Source: a bacterium (GTDB taxonomy: Bacteria; CLD3; SB21). From it: DNA of 64,000 nucleotides. Positions 8,816 to 18,483 of this stretch are shown piece by piece. How positions within the stretch are numbered: the stretch's first letter is position 1; the number at the start of each line of letters is the position of its first letter. The translations under genes and the position numbers were made by a program. Under the pieces are notes generated by a model. It saw only the letters and a program-made list of their open reading frames with translations. It made no database searches and had not been told where the DNA came from. The DNA lies in NCBI GenBank assembly GCA_008933615.1, contig WBUR01000015.1:1-64000 (forward strand), given 5' to 3'.

Positions 8816-9271
8816 TCATTCTGACGGTTCGTCTGACTGCCATGCAACTTGTCCGTCACGAAAATATTCTTTTTTCCAAACCGGCAATTCCTTCTTAATT
8901 TCTTCGATAATATACCGGCATGCTGAAAAGGCTTCCGCCCGATGCGCAGATGAGACAACTATGATCACGCTGGGTTCTTTGATCTGAAGCAATCCTAATC
9001 GGTGTTGTATAGCAACGCGGTTGACCGGCCAATACCCGAAAGCTTTTTTCAAAATATTGAGCATTATCTTCTCTGCCATCTCAGGATAACCGTGGTAATC
9101 GATAGACTCAACCTTTTTCCCGTCGAAGTGATCGCGAACTGTTCCTACAAAAATATCGACGGCGCCGGTGCCTTCCGTCACGCAGAAATCATACAGTTTC
9201 TTAACGCTAATTTCGTTTTTGGTTACTTCGACATAATATTTTTCTTCTCTGACCATACGATAATTTTTCAC
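8816..9271 (-). CDS. moaE: Molybdopterin synthase large (catalytic) subunit MoaE
   Basis: MoaE, with MoaD, converts cyclic pyranopterin monophosphate to molybdopterin by inserting two sulfurs. The 151-residue length is normal. Family motifs are visible: GAVDIFVGTVRDHFDG, IDYHGYPEMAEK, the HRLG turn, SSAHRAEAF and the C-terminal PVWKKEYF, whose lysines form the active site. A start six codons further in (MVREEKYY) is also possible. It lies 160 bases downstream of moaD on the same strand, separated by a palindromic repeat. The moaE-moaD neighbourhood and fdhD further along imply molybdoenzymes elsewhere in the genome. Confidence 0.92.
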   Translation of the reverse strand: MKNYRMVREEKYYVEVTKNEISVKKLYDFCVTEGTGAVDIFVGTVRDHFDGKKVESIDYHGYPEMAEKIMLNILKKAFGYWPVNRVAIQHRLGLLQIKEPSVIIVVSSAHRAEAFSACRYIIEEIKKELPVWKKEYFRDGQVAWQSDEPSE

Positions 9272-9308
9272 AATTACTCATCTTATTTAAGCATAACTAC
9301 CAATTCAT

Positions 9309-9374
9309 CTCCCGCAGATTTAACGGATTCACGCAGAATTTTTTATCTGCGTAGATTAGCGGCATCTGCGGGAG
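9309..9374. repeat. 66-bp imperfect palindrome between moaD and moaE
   Basis: Outer arms ctcccgcagat (9309-9319) and atctgcgggag (9364-9374) are exact inverted copies. Inner arms acgcaga (9331-9337) and tctgcgt (9346-9352) pair around a T-rich loop. The internal words (cagatt, gattcacgcaga) resemble the arms of the larger fold-back repeat at 4152-4354, so both may belong to one family of intergenic repeats. Confidence 0.6.
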
Positions 9375-9430
9375 AAAATAATAGAAACTGAGCAGTTACC
9401 CTTTTTTCTTATAGAACAGCATGTATAGCC

Positions 9431-9676
9431 TCATCCGCCGCTCACGGGAGGAATGATGCACACTTCATCTCCTTCGTGCAGCAGCGCTTGCGGTGAAACG
9501 TATTCCATATTCAATGCCACCCTGCTGTGTGCCTTATATTTTTCAAGCTTAGGATAAATGTTAATGATATCATTCCAAAAAAGATCAACGGTAGCAGACA
9601 AAGGCAATTCCAAAGTTACCTCATCCGTTCCCGCGATCTCACGGCACATGGCAAAAAACTTAACTCTGATCTTCAA
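9431..9676 (-). CDS. moaD: Molybdopterin synthase sulfur carrier subunit MoaD
   Basis: A small ubiquitin-like protein that carries the sulfur as a thiocarboxylate on its C-terminal Gly-Gly. The C-terminus reads CIIPPVSGG, the classic MoaD ending, and RVKFFAMCREIAG is the usual first strand. No ATG fits. I chose the TTG at 9676 because AAGGA lies ten bases upstream, giving about 81 residues; a longer TTG start at 9700 has no ribosome site and would overlap the end of the upstream macroglobulin gene. Either way it starts at or within the stop region of that gene, suggesting translation from the same transcript. Confidence 0.85.
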   Translation of the reverse strand: MKIRVKFFAMCREIAGTDEVTLELPLSATVDLFWNDIINIYPKLEKYKAHSRVALNMEYVSPQALLHEGDEVCIIPPVSGG

Positions 9677-9689
9677 TTTCTGTTTTTCC

Positions 9690-12600
9690 TTATTCGACAA
9701 TAACCGTCAGATTGCTCGTGTTCCCAAAAATTTCCGGAGAGTACATTTCTTCTGCTTTGGTCGATGGCAGCTCAAATCGGCCGAATGTTGTTGCCCGTGC
9801 GAGATAAGTAAACGTGTGCTTACCCTGGGGCATCCAGTCTGCAAAAACCAATACCCGGTCGTCCCGCATTTCTGAATGATTAAAAGTACCATAAGACCAC
9901 CAGCCGCCACGGGAACCCGGTCCGGCAATCGCTTTTGCAGACGAATTGCTCGTTGCCAGGTTCACATTAACCGCTTCAAATCCCGCAGGAAGCGGGTCAT
10001 CAACCACAACAAATTGTCTATCCTGCGCAGAACTGACGTTCAATTCGATCCGGTACATTGCGCCGGCTGTGAACTTACCGTTTGTTACAGCCTTGCCCTT
10101 TTCATCAAAGAACGATTTCGTTATTTTCATTCCTTCATCGCGGGATTTGATCTTTATACCGGACTTTGGAGCATAAGTCATACGTACGTTATAATACAGT
10201 CGTCCCGTGCCTGAAAAATTAAAATCCATCGGCAGTGACACGTCCTTTTGCAGTTGATTAAATTTGATATTGGATGTGTGCGTTGCCGTTGAGCGGCCTT
10301 TGTAAATCTCACTGAGGATTTGTTTTCCGTCTATTTGTACTTGAGATTTGAAATCAGGGATTTCTTTCTCGAATATTCTGAAATAACTTCCCAGCGCCCA
10401 GAATACATATACATTTTCCTGCGTCGTTCTCCAGCGCCCGTCCTTTCGATCCTGTAGAAGATATTTTACTGTTTTTTCAGCCCACGGAACATCCTCCTTA
10501 TCCATCTCTAAAAATACTTGAAGAATCGCCGACGTAGTTCTAATATTCGAGTGAAACGTCCATTCAAGTCCGGTATTGAACGGCTCTTCAAAATGCGCCG
10601 TTGTCGGATTCATTTTAATTGCGTTTAATAAATTCCGCCGGAGTTCCTCTGCGATGGCTCTGTTTCCCTTTCCTTTGACGACGGCCTTCAACAACATCGC
10701 GCGCGCGTACAACGGCATTTCATCCCGCCGCTGGAACAAAAGTTCAACGCTTGAGGCATCGTAGTATCCGTTTTCAGCCAGGGTGGCCAGCGCGAATGCA
10801 TGGGTGGTGTGCCAATAAAATAATCCGTATCTGTCAATTGCAGCGGATTGCCTGACCATGCTTTTGAGATATTCCAATCCTTTGGCATAACATTCCTGAT
10901 TAACTTCAAAACCTTTCGCTTTGGCATGAGTGAGAGCAAACATCGTGTAGACAGAAACGTACGGAGAAACGTACTCACCGCCCGTCCAATAACTAAATCC
11001 GCCGCTGTACTGCTGAAATTTCGGAACGTCATCCAGATATTCTCGGATCACGTCATCGACGTTTTTTGCCTTATCCGGGAAAGCGTCCAATTTAAACGCT
11101 TCTACGACATCGCCAAATAAGATAATCGGGAGCGCGCGCGACGTTTTTTGCTCGAGACAGCCGTAAGGATATTCAAACAGGTATTTAATACTGCCGTCCA
11201 AATCCACCAGTGCTGTCGAAGCCGTCTTTACAGAAAGACCGCCAAAATCTTCGTATATATTCTTCGGGATCTTAATTTCTTCCTTATGGGTTTCGGTTGT
11301 ACTGCCATACAATGCAACGGTTTCAGTATACGTTGGAATTTTAAGAGGAATGGACACTTCAACGCCATCGGTCAGGTCATTCATGACGGCCTTAAATGTA
11401 AACTTGCCGGCCTTGTTGTCTCGAACATTAAATTTGTAGCGAACTTCCTGCGATGCGCCTCTATTCAAAAAAATATCCTTTGCCGGTAAATCTTTCAGCT
11501 CGACTCCATCCATTTCCGTAAATAATTTCACTGCCCCGTCTTTATCAGAATAATTATGAACGATCACTCCGGCCTCAACTTCGTCCCCTACTCTTGCAAA
11601 TCTCGGTAAAGCCGCGCGCATCATAAGTTCCTTGCTAACGGTGATATTCTTATCCGCGCTCCCAAACTTGGAATCCGCGGAATGAGCAACTGCGATGATC
11701 TTGAATCCGGTAACGTTTTCTGGCAATTGAAAACGAATTTTCGCCTTACCGTACGCATCGGTCATGATCGAAGGATTCCAATAAACACATGCTTTGAAAT
11801 TCTTACGCACGCTGACGGCGGCAAACATGTCGTCGCCCCCTCCGCCGCCTACACCGCCTTTGTCTTTCAGGCTGGCGTTCACGATCTGATCTAAAACATA
11901 TTTTCTGCTTTCGGATGTGGTCACGCCTAACTCACGGTGTTGATAAAAATAGGAGAATGGGTCGGGTGTTTTGTAATTCACAAGATTTAAAACGCCGATA
12001 TCCTCGACGTAAAGCGTTACTTCAGAAATTTTACCTTGTCCGCCATTATCTCTTATGTCAAGTTCAAGGTTAACCCATTCGTTGGGCGCAAATTTTTCCT
12101 TGTTCAATTTAAGGGCAACATTCAGTTTATTTGCATCGGAATTTATCGACAGTTTAGTGTAACCGATCTTAAACGCCGGTTTACCTAAATCTTCAAACTT
12201 ATCAGCCGTCGGAAGCGCCGTCCGGCCCTGTAAGAGGATTACAGATACGTAAGCGTTGGGGATCAAATCGGCAGTCACGGGTATTTCAATAAAACTAGCA
12301 TTGCCGTTGAGATCAACCGCTTTATGTGACAGTATCCCTTCACGTTCAACAGTAATCAGCGCCTTGCATTTTTCATACGGCGACTTCACCAGAATTTTTG
12401 CGGTTTCACCCGGATTATAACTTTTTTTGTCAGCCACTAAATCAATCGCATCGTCGTCGCGTAAATTCCATCCCGTGTATCCTTCTCCTGTCACATAGAC
12501 AAAACAGGATGATACAATCTTATTGCGAAGATCATCTGAACCGGTTGCCTTAATGATATAATAACCGGTTGATTGCGGACGTAAAGATTGCGAAATGGGC

Positions 12601-15365
12601 TGCGCGGCTGACACCGCCTCAAACGATGATTCAAGAGTATCTTTGACTTGTGAATTCCATTGAAACGTCCCTTCGCCAGTTTTTTCTCTGACGGAAATCC
12701 ACTCCCGGCGAATAAGTTCAAGCCGGACTAAATTTCCCCGTAGTTTCCTTCCTTTTGGATCCACCGTTATTAAGTCAACATGCAGCTTGTCACCCAGGGT
12801 ATGAAACGTCGTTGTTGGCTTCAGGCCGATGTAATATTTTCCTGCATGAACGGTAACGCTTTTCCTGCCGCTCACTTCCTGCCGGTTTTTGTCACGCACG
12901 TCGCCTTCGATAACCAGCGTGGACGATTCGCCGACGCTGTTGTTCAAACTTAATGATACGTCGAGTAAGCCCCGTTCATTTAATTGTTCGGTCTTACTGG
13001 ACAATACGGTAGCGTAACTTCCCCGGTAACCGTAATAGTCATCCGAAATCGCTCCAAAATAATAATCATCATAGCCATCCGGAACAAACGAACTCTTGCT
13101 GCGCGAAACGCTCCACTTAATCTCAGCATGGCTCATCGGAGCTCCGAATAAATAATGCGCGTCTAATGAAGCTTCCAGTTTTTCACCCCATACGTACTCG
13201 TCCTTTTTTGTTCGAATGGTAACTTCCGTTTCAACCGGCCTGAACTCTTGTACCTGAAAGCTTTCCGTCGATACTTCTTCTTTGCCGTCATACGCTTTCA
13301 CAGAATAATATCCCAACGGCGCGTTCACATCCAAATCATACTCAAAGTCAAAAGCGCCCATCGTATTCGTAGTACAATTTTTTGTAAAAATTTCTTCAGA
13401 TGAAGGGTTGACGACCGACACCGTCACACGCCGTCCGGAACTCACCGACCAGGAGTCCTGTTGTAATTTTCTGGTAATACCTTTGAAAAGAACTTTATCT
13501 CCGGGACGATACATGCCCTGATTTGTAAACAACGTCGCAGATAAACGGTCCGCATCGCTCACACGCCAGTTTGTGGGAATGTTAAATCGATAGAGTTCAA
13601 CGTTTTTATCAGAATTTATGTACGCCTTTTGCCCTGCCTTGGAAACAAAAACCCATTGCCTTGGCTCACTCCATTCATTTCTGGATCGTAACCCCAGGGC
13701 TTCCCATCCCGGCGTTTTGACAAACCCTTTTTCATCGGTGCGTCCCATCCACGCAATGTTTCCGGTATCATCACGAATTTCAACGGCTGCGCTCCCGACA
13801 GGCCTCCCGTCTTCCAAATAAGTCAGATAAACGAGATTATTTAGCCTGGAAAATTTAGCCGAAATTCCGATAGCCGTCACCTGCGCGATAGCCCGCTGTG
13901 CATAGGCTTCCGAACCGTGTTTAAATTCAATAAGTATGTTCCCGTTTCTTCCACCGCCCAACACTTCGTCAAGATCAACCGGGTAGATGCCTTGCTGATT
14001 CAATGGTACGTCGGGCTTCTCGGAGCGGGAACTTCCCCATTTATCAAAAATCAGGTCTCGTTTCCACAAACCCTGATTTAATACGCTGATCAGGTCATTC
14101 TCGGATAATAATGCAAGACGAACATTTACATATTTTGGATTCAATACCGGAACATTGAAACTATGACTCAAATAAGATTCGATGATGTGTTCGCCGCTTT
14201 GAAAAAATACGCCCGGCTCGTAATCCCCTGTTTCAAACTCGTGCACTATGTCAACGCCAAGATCGTTGCCAAAATCATCCGTTATATTTTTGTCAAAACG
14301 CATCTCGTAATGCGTCCGGGGTTTAAGATCTATATAAATGATTGTGGAATATTCTTCGTCCCAATAGGTGTCATACAGATATTTTATCTCAGCCTCCGGC
14401 GAAATAGTGATGTGATTACGCAGGGCTTCATAATCAACACGGTTTGTCAATTTTATTTTAACCGGCTGGCTTGGTGATACGGGTGAAGAGAAACGTACTA
14501 GTTCCAGCGTTCCGTACGTTGTAAATGAAATGGCTTTCGATTCCCTGCTGGCCAGGCTGCCAACTTCGCCTTTCAGACCTTCTTTTATAGTAATAGTATA
14601 CGGCGTAAGCATCGATAACTGGTCTAACGGTATGACAATCAATAATCTTTTTTCTAATTTTGCGATAGCGGAGTTAGCGTATTCGTAATTATAGTTCTGC
14701 ACATAGTCTTTGGCCTCATTCGAGTCCGCAAGGCGTACTACGCACTCCACCGCGCGGCCTGATAGTTCATTAGAAAGTGAAATTTTTTCTTTTGCGTTGG
14801 AAAGCAAAATATTCTGATTGAATAACAAATATATTTTAGGCGAGATGGTAACGCCCTTTGCGTCATCATAGATATTGGAGTGTAGGAATCTTGGCCTCAT
14901 CGTTTCAAATGAAAAATGATAAGGAGCGGACAAAAGACTGCCGGACAGCGACTTGGTTCCTGCCGGAATGGTAACTTGATAGCGGCTCGATAACGTGAGA
15001 ACGTCGGCAGGAGTAAAGACCAAAGTATTGGTACCCATCCATCGGTATTTACCCTTTAGAGCAGGCGTAATCGTGAGAGGTCCAGAGCCATCGCCTTCGG
15101 GCAAAGCCTCCAGCGGCACCATCGGTTGATTGAACACGACAACAACAGAATAAAATTGATCAACATCCTCGATCAATCCCTGCGGAGTCGCCGAAAGGAC
15201 AGTCAACCCCTGCTCGGACGGTGCGATGGGAGCTTGTGCGTGCGACGGGTCGCTGAAACTGCACCCGCTAAAGTAGAAAAGAAAAACCGAAGGCAACAGA
15301 AAAAATATAGAGCCAACAAAATAAAGGGTGATAGATTTTTGCGGTAATAATCTTTTAATCATCAC
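9690..15365 (-). CDS. Alpha-2-macroglobulin-like lipoprotein with CLEQ thioester motif
   Basis: A very large (1891-residue) bacterial macroglobulin. These proteins trap attacking proteases in the periplasm by a thioester bond. The N-terminus carries a lipoprotein signal (lipobox FSGC near residue 35). Stacked MG beta domains follow, with MG motifs such as GMYRPGDKVLFKGI. A Gly-rich, bait-like stretch (GGVGGGGGDD) lies near residue 1180, then NVTGFKIIAVAHS. The thioester site is PYGCLEQ with Cys at about 1403 and Gln at 1406, inside an alpha-helical toroid domain. C-terminal receptor-type beta domains complete it. In proteobacteria this gene often sits beside pbpC; here it lies between aspS and moaD with no penicillin-binding protein. 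Confidence 0.9.
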   Translation of the reverse strand: MMIKRLLPQKSITLYFVGSIFFLLPSVFLFYFSGCSFSDPSHAQAPIAPSEQGLTVLSATPQGLIEDVDQFYSVVVVFNQPMVPLEALPEGDGSGPLTITPALKGKYRWMGTNTLVFTPADVLTLSSRYQVTIPAGTKSLSGSLLSAPYHFSFETMRPRFLHSNIYDDAKGVTISPKIYLLFNQNILLSNAKEKISLSNELSGRAVECVVRLADSNEAKDYVQNYNYEYANSAIAKLEKRLLIVIPLDQLSMLTPYTITIKEGLKGEVGSLASRESKAISFTTYGTLELVRFSSPVSPSQPVKIKLTNRVDYEALRNHITISPEAEIKYLYDTYWDEEYSTIIYIDLKPRTHYEMRFDKNITDDFGNDLGVDIVHEFETGDYEPGVFFQSGEHIIESYLSHSFNVPVLNPKYVNVRLALLSENDLISVLNQGLWKRDLIFDKWGSSRSEKPDVPLNQQGIYPVDLDEVLGGGRNGNILIEFKHGSEAYAQRAIAQVTAIGISAKFSRLNNLVYLTYLEDGRPVGSAAVEIRDDTGNIAWMGRTDEKGFVKTPGWEALGLRSRNEWSEPRQWVFVSKAGQKAYINSDKNVELYRFNIPTNWRVSDADRLSATLFTNQGMYRPGDKVLFKGITRKLQQDSWSVSSGRRVTVSVVNPSSEEIFTKNCTTNTMGAFDFEYDLDVNAPLGYYSVKAYDGKEEVSTESFQVQEFRPVETEVTIRTKKDEYVWGEKLEASLDAHYLFGAPMSHAEIKWSVSRSKSSFVPDGYDDYYFGAISDDYYGYRGSYATVLSSKTEQLNERGLLDVSLSLNNSVGESSTLVIEGDVRDKNRQEVSGRKSVTVHAGKYYIGLKPTTTFHTLGDKLHVDLITVDPKGRKLRGNLVRLELIRREWISVREKTGEGTFQWNSQVKDTLESSFEAVSAAQPISQSLRPQSTGYYIIKATGSDDLRNKIVSSCFVYVTGEGYTGWNLRDDDAIDLVADKKSYNPGETAKILVKSPYEKCKALITVEREGILSHKAVDLNGNASFIEIPVTADLIPNAYVSVILLQGRTALPTADKFEDLGKPAFKIGYTKLSINSDANKLNVALKLNKEKFAPNEWVNLELDIRDNGGQGKISEVTLYVEDIGVLNLVNYKTPDPFSYFYQHRELGVTTSESRKYVLDQIVNASLKDKGGVGGGGGDDMFAAVSVRKNFKACVYWNPSIMTDAYGKAKIRFQLPENVTGFKIIAVAHSADSKFGSADKNITVSKELMMRAALPRFARVGDEVEAGVIVHNYSDKDGAVKLFTEMDGVELKDLPAKDIFLNRGASQEVRYKFNVRDNKAGKFTFKAVMNDLTDGVEVSIPLKIPTYTETVALYGSTTETHKEEIKIPKNIYEDFGGLSVKTASTALVDLDGSIKYLFEYPYGCLEQKTSRALPIILFGDVVEAFKLDAFPDKAKNVDDVIREYLDDVPKFQQYSGGFSYWTGGEYVSPYVSVYTMFALTHAKAKGFEVNQECYAKGLEYLKSMVRQSAAIDRYGLFYWHTTHAFALATLAENGYYDASSVELLFQRRDEMPLYARAMLLKAVVKGKGNRAIAEELRRNLLNAIKMNPTTAHFEEPFNTGLEWTFHSNIRTTSAILQVFLEMDKEDVPWAEKTVKYLLQDRKDGRWRTTQENVYVFWALGSYFRIFEKEIPDFKSQVQIDGKQILSEIYKGRSTATHTSNIKFNQLQKDVSLPMDFNFSGTGRLYYNVRMTYAPKSGIKIKSRDEGMKITKSFFDEKGKAVTNGKFTAGAMYRIELNVSSAQDRQFVVVDDPLPAGFEAVNVNLATSNSSAKAIAGPGSRGGWWSYGTFNHSEMRDDRVLVFADWMPQGKHTFTYLARATTFGRFELPSTKAEEMYSPEIFGNTSNLTVIVE

Positions 15366-15480
15366 ACGCCTCTTCTTTCATATTTTCTTAATTATCCTAT
15401 TTGACTGTGAGAATAATTACGATTTGACTAAGCATGATTGAAACTAATAGGTCTAATTTCAAATGTAACGATTATATACT

Positions 15481-17268
15481 TTACTTAATAATACCGATGT
15501 GCAGATCCTTGAGTTGACGCGGATCAACCTCTGTCGGCGCGTGATCCATAAGAGAAACTGCGCTGTTCGTTTTTGGAAATGCGATCACATCCCTAATGGA
15601 TTTTCGACCCGTCAGAACGGCAGTCAACCGGTCAAATCCAAGCGCAATGCCCCCATGGGGCGGGACACCGTATTCAAATGCCTTCAATAGAAATCCAAAT
15701 TTGAGTTCGCGTTCTTCTTGCGACATATTAAGTGCGTCAAACATTTTATTCTGAATATCTTTCTTGTGAATACGGATACTTCCTCCGCCGATTTCATTCC
15801 CGTTAAGAACAAGATCATACGCCTTGGCGTAAACGCCAGCCGGATCCGAATCCATTTTTTCAAGATCCCGGTCCATAGGAGCCGTAAATGGATGATGCAT
15901 GGCTATGTACCGTTTCTCCTCCGCGTCGTATTCGAACAAAGGGAAATCAAGTACCCATGACAAATTGAATTCGTTCTCGTTTATCAATTTTAGTTCTTCG
16001 GCTAATTTCACACGTAAACTTCCTAAGGCAGATTGAACGATTTTTCTGTGGTGCGCAACAATCAGAATAATATCGCCCACTTTTGCTTCGACAAGTTGTG
16101 TTATATTCGAAAGTATTTCTGGAGTCAGAAATTTAGAAATTGAAGATGTAACGCCGTTGGCTTCCACTTTAATTGTAGCGATACCTTTAACATCAAATTC
16201 TTTCATGTGTTCTGTCAATTCGTCTATTTTCTTTCTCGAAAAGGACGCGGCTTGACCTTCAACTTTGATGCAGCCGACCGATCCGTCTTGCTGAGATAAC
16301 ACGTCAGTAAAAACTTTGAATTCCGAATTTTTAACCAATTCATCGAGATAATGTATCTTCATCCCGAATCGCAAGTCAGGCTTATCGCTCCCGTATGACG
16401 ATACCGCATCAAGGTAACTCATACGCTTCAGTGGTAATGATAGGTCAATGCCTTTTAACTCTTTAAAAATTTTTTCCATCAGAGACTCAATCGTGTGTAG
16501 AACATCGTCCATATCCACAAAGGACATCTCCACGTCTACTTGAGTAAATTCCGGCTGGCGGTCGGACCTGAGATCTTCGTCTCGAAAACATTTTACGATT
16601 TGAAAATAACGGTCAAAGCCCGAAACCATGAGCAACTGTTTATATATCTGAGGCGACTGCGGCAGAGCATAAAATTTTCCGGCATGGACGCGGCTCGGAA
16701 CCAAATAATCACGCGCGCCTTCAGGTGTACTTTTCATCAGCATTGGCGTTTCGACTTCAATGAACTCTTGCTCGGTGAAGTAATTTCTTACCACTTGAGC
16801 AAGTTTGTGCCGAAAGATCAAAGGCTCTTGCATAAAATTTCGCCTCAGGTCTAGATATCGGTACTCCAGCCTCAGGTCTTCGTCGACTTTTAATCTCTCA
16901 TCATTAAGTTCAAACGGCGGGGTTTTGGCGCGGCTCAGTATTTCAAGTTGGTCTGCCGCAATCTCAATAGCGCCCGTAACAATAGTTTTATTGATATTGC
17001 CTGCGTCACGCGCAATGACTTTTCCGGTGACTCGAACAACAAATTCCGTACGTAGTTCTTTGGCCGTTTCATGAATAGCTGCATTGTTATCTGGATTAAA
17101 TACGATCTGTGTCATTCCGTAGCGATCCCGGAGATCAATAAATATTAATTTACCCATATCCCGACGTCGATGGACCCATCCGATGAGGGAAACGGTTTGT
17201 CTGACAAAATTATTATTCAATTGTCCGCAGGTATGCGTTCGTAAAGTTGTTTTTACCACTGGATTCAT
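15481..17268 (-). CDS. aspS: Aspartate--tRNA ligase
   Basis: AspRS charges tRNA-Asp with aspartate in the cytoplasm. The 595-residue length is typical of the bacterial type. The N-terminal OB-fold anticodon domain (LIGWVHRRRDMG) is followed by the class II core: motif 1 in the RYLDLRR region, motif 2 at RDEDLRSDRQPEFTQ, and motif 3 at GGIALGFDRL. The bacterial GAD insertion lies between about residues 290 and 420. Whether it also charges tRNA-Asn (non-discriminating) cannot be told by eye; no gatCAB or asnS lies in the window. The terminator just upstream isolates it from the ExbB/ExbD operon. The 115-base gap to the macroglobulin start leaves room for a separate promoter there. Confidence 0.95.
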   Translation of the reverse strand: MNPVVKTTLRTHTCGQLNNNFVRQTVSLIGWVHRRRDMGKLIFIDLRDRYGMTQIVFNPDNNAAIHETAKELRTEFVVRVTGKVIARDAGNINKTIVTGAIEIAADQLEILSRAKTPPFELNDERLKVDEDLRLEYRYLDLRRNFMQEPLIFRHKLAQVVRNYFTEQEFIEVETPMLMKSTPEGARDYLVPSRVHAGKFYALPQSPQIYKQLLMVSGFDRYFQIVKCFRDEDLRSDRQPEFTQVDVEMSFVDMDDVLHTIESLMEKIFKELKGIDLSLPLKRMSYLDAVSSYGSDKPDLRFGMKIHYLDELVKNSEFKVFTDVLSQQDGSVGCIKVEGQAASFSRKKIDELTEHMKEFDVKGIATIKVEANGVTSSISKFLTPEILSNITQLVEAKVGDIILIVAHHRKIVQSALGSLRVKLAEELKLINENEFNLSWVLDFPLFEYDAEEKRYIAMHHPFTAPMDRDLEKMDSDPAGVYAKAYDLVLNGNEIGGGSIRIHKKDIQNKMFDALNMSQEERELKFGFLLKAFEYGVPPHGGIALGFDRLTAVLTGRKSIRDVIAFPKTNSAVSLMDHAPTEVDPRQLKDLHIGIIK

Positions 17269-17294
17269 ATTGTAAAAGTTACTCCTAAAAAATA

Positions 17295-17330
17295 TAAAAA
17301 AACCGTACGCCTCAGGCGTACGGTTTTAAG
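17295..17330 (-). terminator. Strong rho-independent terminator ending the ExbB/ExbD operon
   Basis: A 12-bp perfect stem (17300-17311 with 17315-17326, core ccgtacgcc/ggcgtacgg) around a three-base loop lies about 28 bases past the stop of the AgmX-domain gene. On the minus strand a run of T follows (tttttttatatt). It is the clearest terminator in the window and marks the end of the seven-gene operon. Confidence 0.9.
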
Positions 17331-17353
17331 AACGTACTATGTCTTCTTAAAAA

Positions 17354-18409
17354 TTACTTCGTAAACACAAAGGTCTGGTTGATCGTTATCACGCCTTTTT
17401 TGCCTTTTGGAAAACTCCATCCGCGAATCTTATTGGTAACGCAAGATGATACTGCATTACCGACCGTGTTTTGGGTAACATTTACACCTGCAACACGTCC
17501 TGCCTGATTCACTTTGATTGCAACGCTTAACTTACCTTTAAGATCCGGAGATTTCTTCAATTCTTTTTGGTAGCATGAGTTCACCGCAGCTGCATTCGCA
17601 TCAATTACGGACTGAATTTCGCCCGCAGAAGCTCCGGCTCCCGCACCGCCGGCAATAGACGCTTTACCGACGCCGATAAGGCCGCCGCCCGATTCTCCGG
17701 CCGACACAGACAAGCCTCCCGGATCGCCCAATAATGCGGTAAGATCACCAAGTCCGCCCTCACCGCCAACGCCGCCGCCGGCGCCTAAAACTGTTCGATC
17801 ACTGCCGCCGCCGCCGGCTTCACCCAGACCGCCAATCTGTCCTAAAACATCATCTAAACCGCTGGAAGAACCGCTAAAATCAACTGAAGCATATTTTCCC
17901 GAAGAACCGGTTCCCGATGCTCCCGCAACGGCTAGAACGCCTTTGCCTGCCGCTTTCCCTGCCGCTTTCCCTGCGCGAGCCGCTGCAGCTGCCTTTGCCG
18001 CCGCCGCACGTCCTGCTTTACCAACGTTACCCGTCGGAGCTTTTATAGCTGTTGCCGGCCCTGTTGCGGTGCTTGTTTCTGTTTTTTCTTCTTCTTTGGG
18101 TTTATCAATTTCTTCGAGAAGTTTCGGATCAATCTTATTGATAACGCCGATTTTCTTTAAGAGCCTGTCCGAAATGACCGTGCTCACCGGAGGCTTGGGT
18201 TGCGCAGCCATGTAAAGCAGTGGCGTATACACAATCACCAAAGAAGCAAACCAGATCACTAGTATCTTCTTATCGAAAGACGCCCAATAATTCTTATGGA
18301 ACTCTTTCGGGAAAGAAACAATCCTGATCTCCCGCGCGCCCGCAGAGGCTCTGCCTCCCGGAGGCGCAGCGCTGGCGTGTAAATTCTTATTGTTCTCTAA
18401 CGGATTCAT
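17354..18409 (-). CDS. TonB-like energy transducer with AgmX/PglI C-terminal domain
   Basis: A 351-residue inner-membrane protein with a strong AAGGAGG site. About 48 cytoplasmic residues precede one membrane helix (ILVIWFASLVIVYTPLLYM). A long periplasmic linker rich in Ala, Lys and Gly follows (about residues 120-240, including AAAAKAAAAARAGKAAGKAA). The C-terminal 95 residues match the AgmX/PglI domain of Myxococcus gliding proteins: NSCYQKELKKSPDLKGKL, an SSC motif and GWSFPKG. This is a TonB-type architecture, so the protein probably couples the ExbB/ExbD motor encoded just upstream to an outer-membrane target. It is the last gene of the operon. The target is unknown. Confidence 0.85.
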   Translation of the reverse strand: MNPLENNKNLHASAAPPGGRASAGAREIRIVSFPKEFHKNYWASFDKKILVIWFASLVIVYTPLLYMAAQPKPPVSTVISDRLLKKIGVINKIDPKLLEEIDKPKEEEKTETSTATGPATAIKAPTGNVGKAGRAAAAKAAAAARAGKAAGKAAGKGVLAVAGASGTGSSGKYASVDFSGSSSGLDDVLGQIGGLGEAGGGGSDRTVLGAGGGVGGEGGLGDLTALLGDPGGLSVSAGESGGGLIGVGKASIAGGAGAGASAGEIQSVIDANAAAVNSCYQKELKKSPDLKGKLSVAIKVNQAGRVAGVNVTQNTVGNAVSSCVTNKIRGWSFPKGKKGVITINQTFVFTK

Positions 18410-18483
18410 TGAAACCTCCTTAAAAGATCATACGTCCGTATAATCTGACACTATTTCATCTCTTCGTTTCGATATTAAAATCA

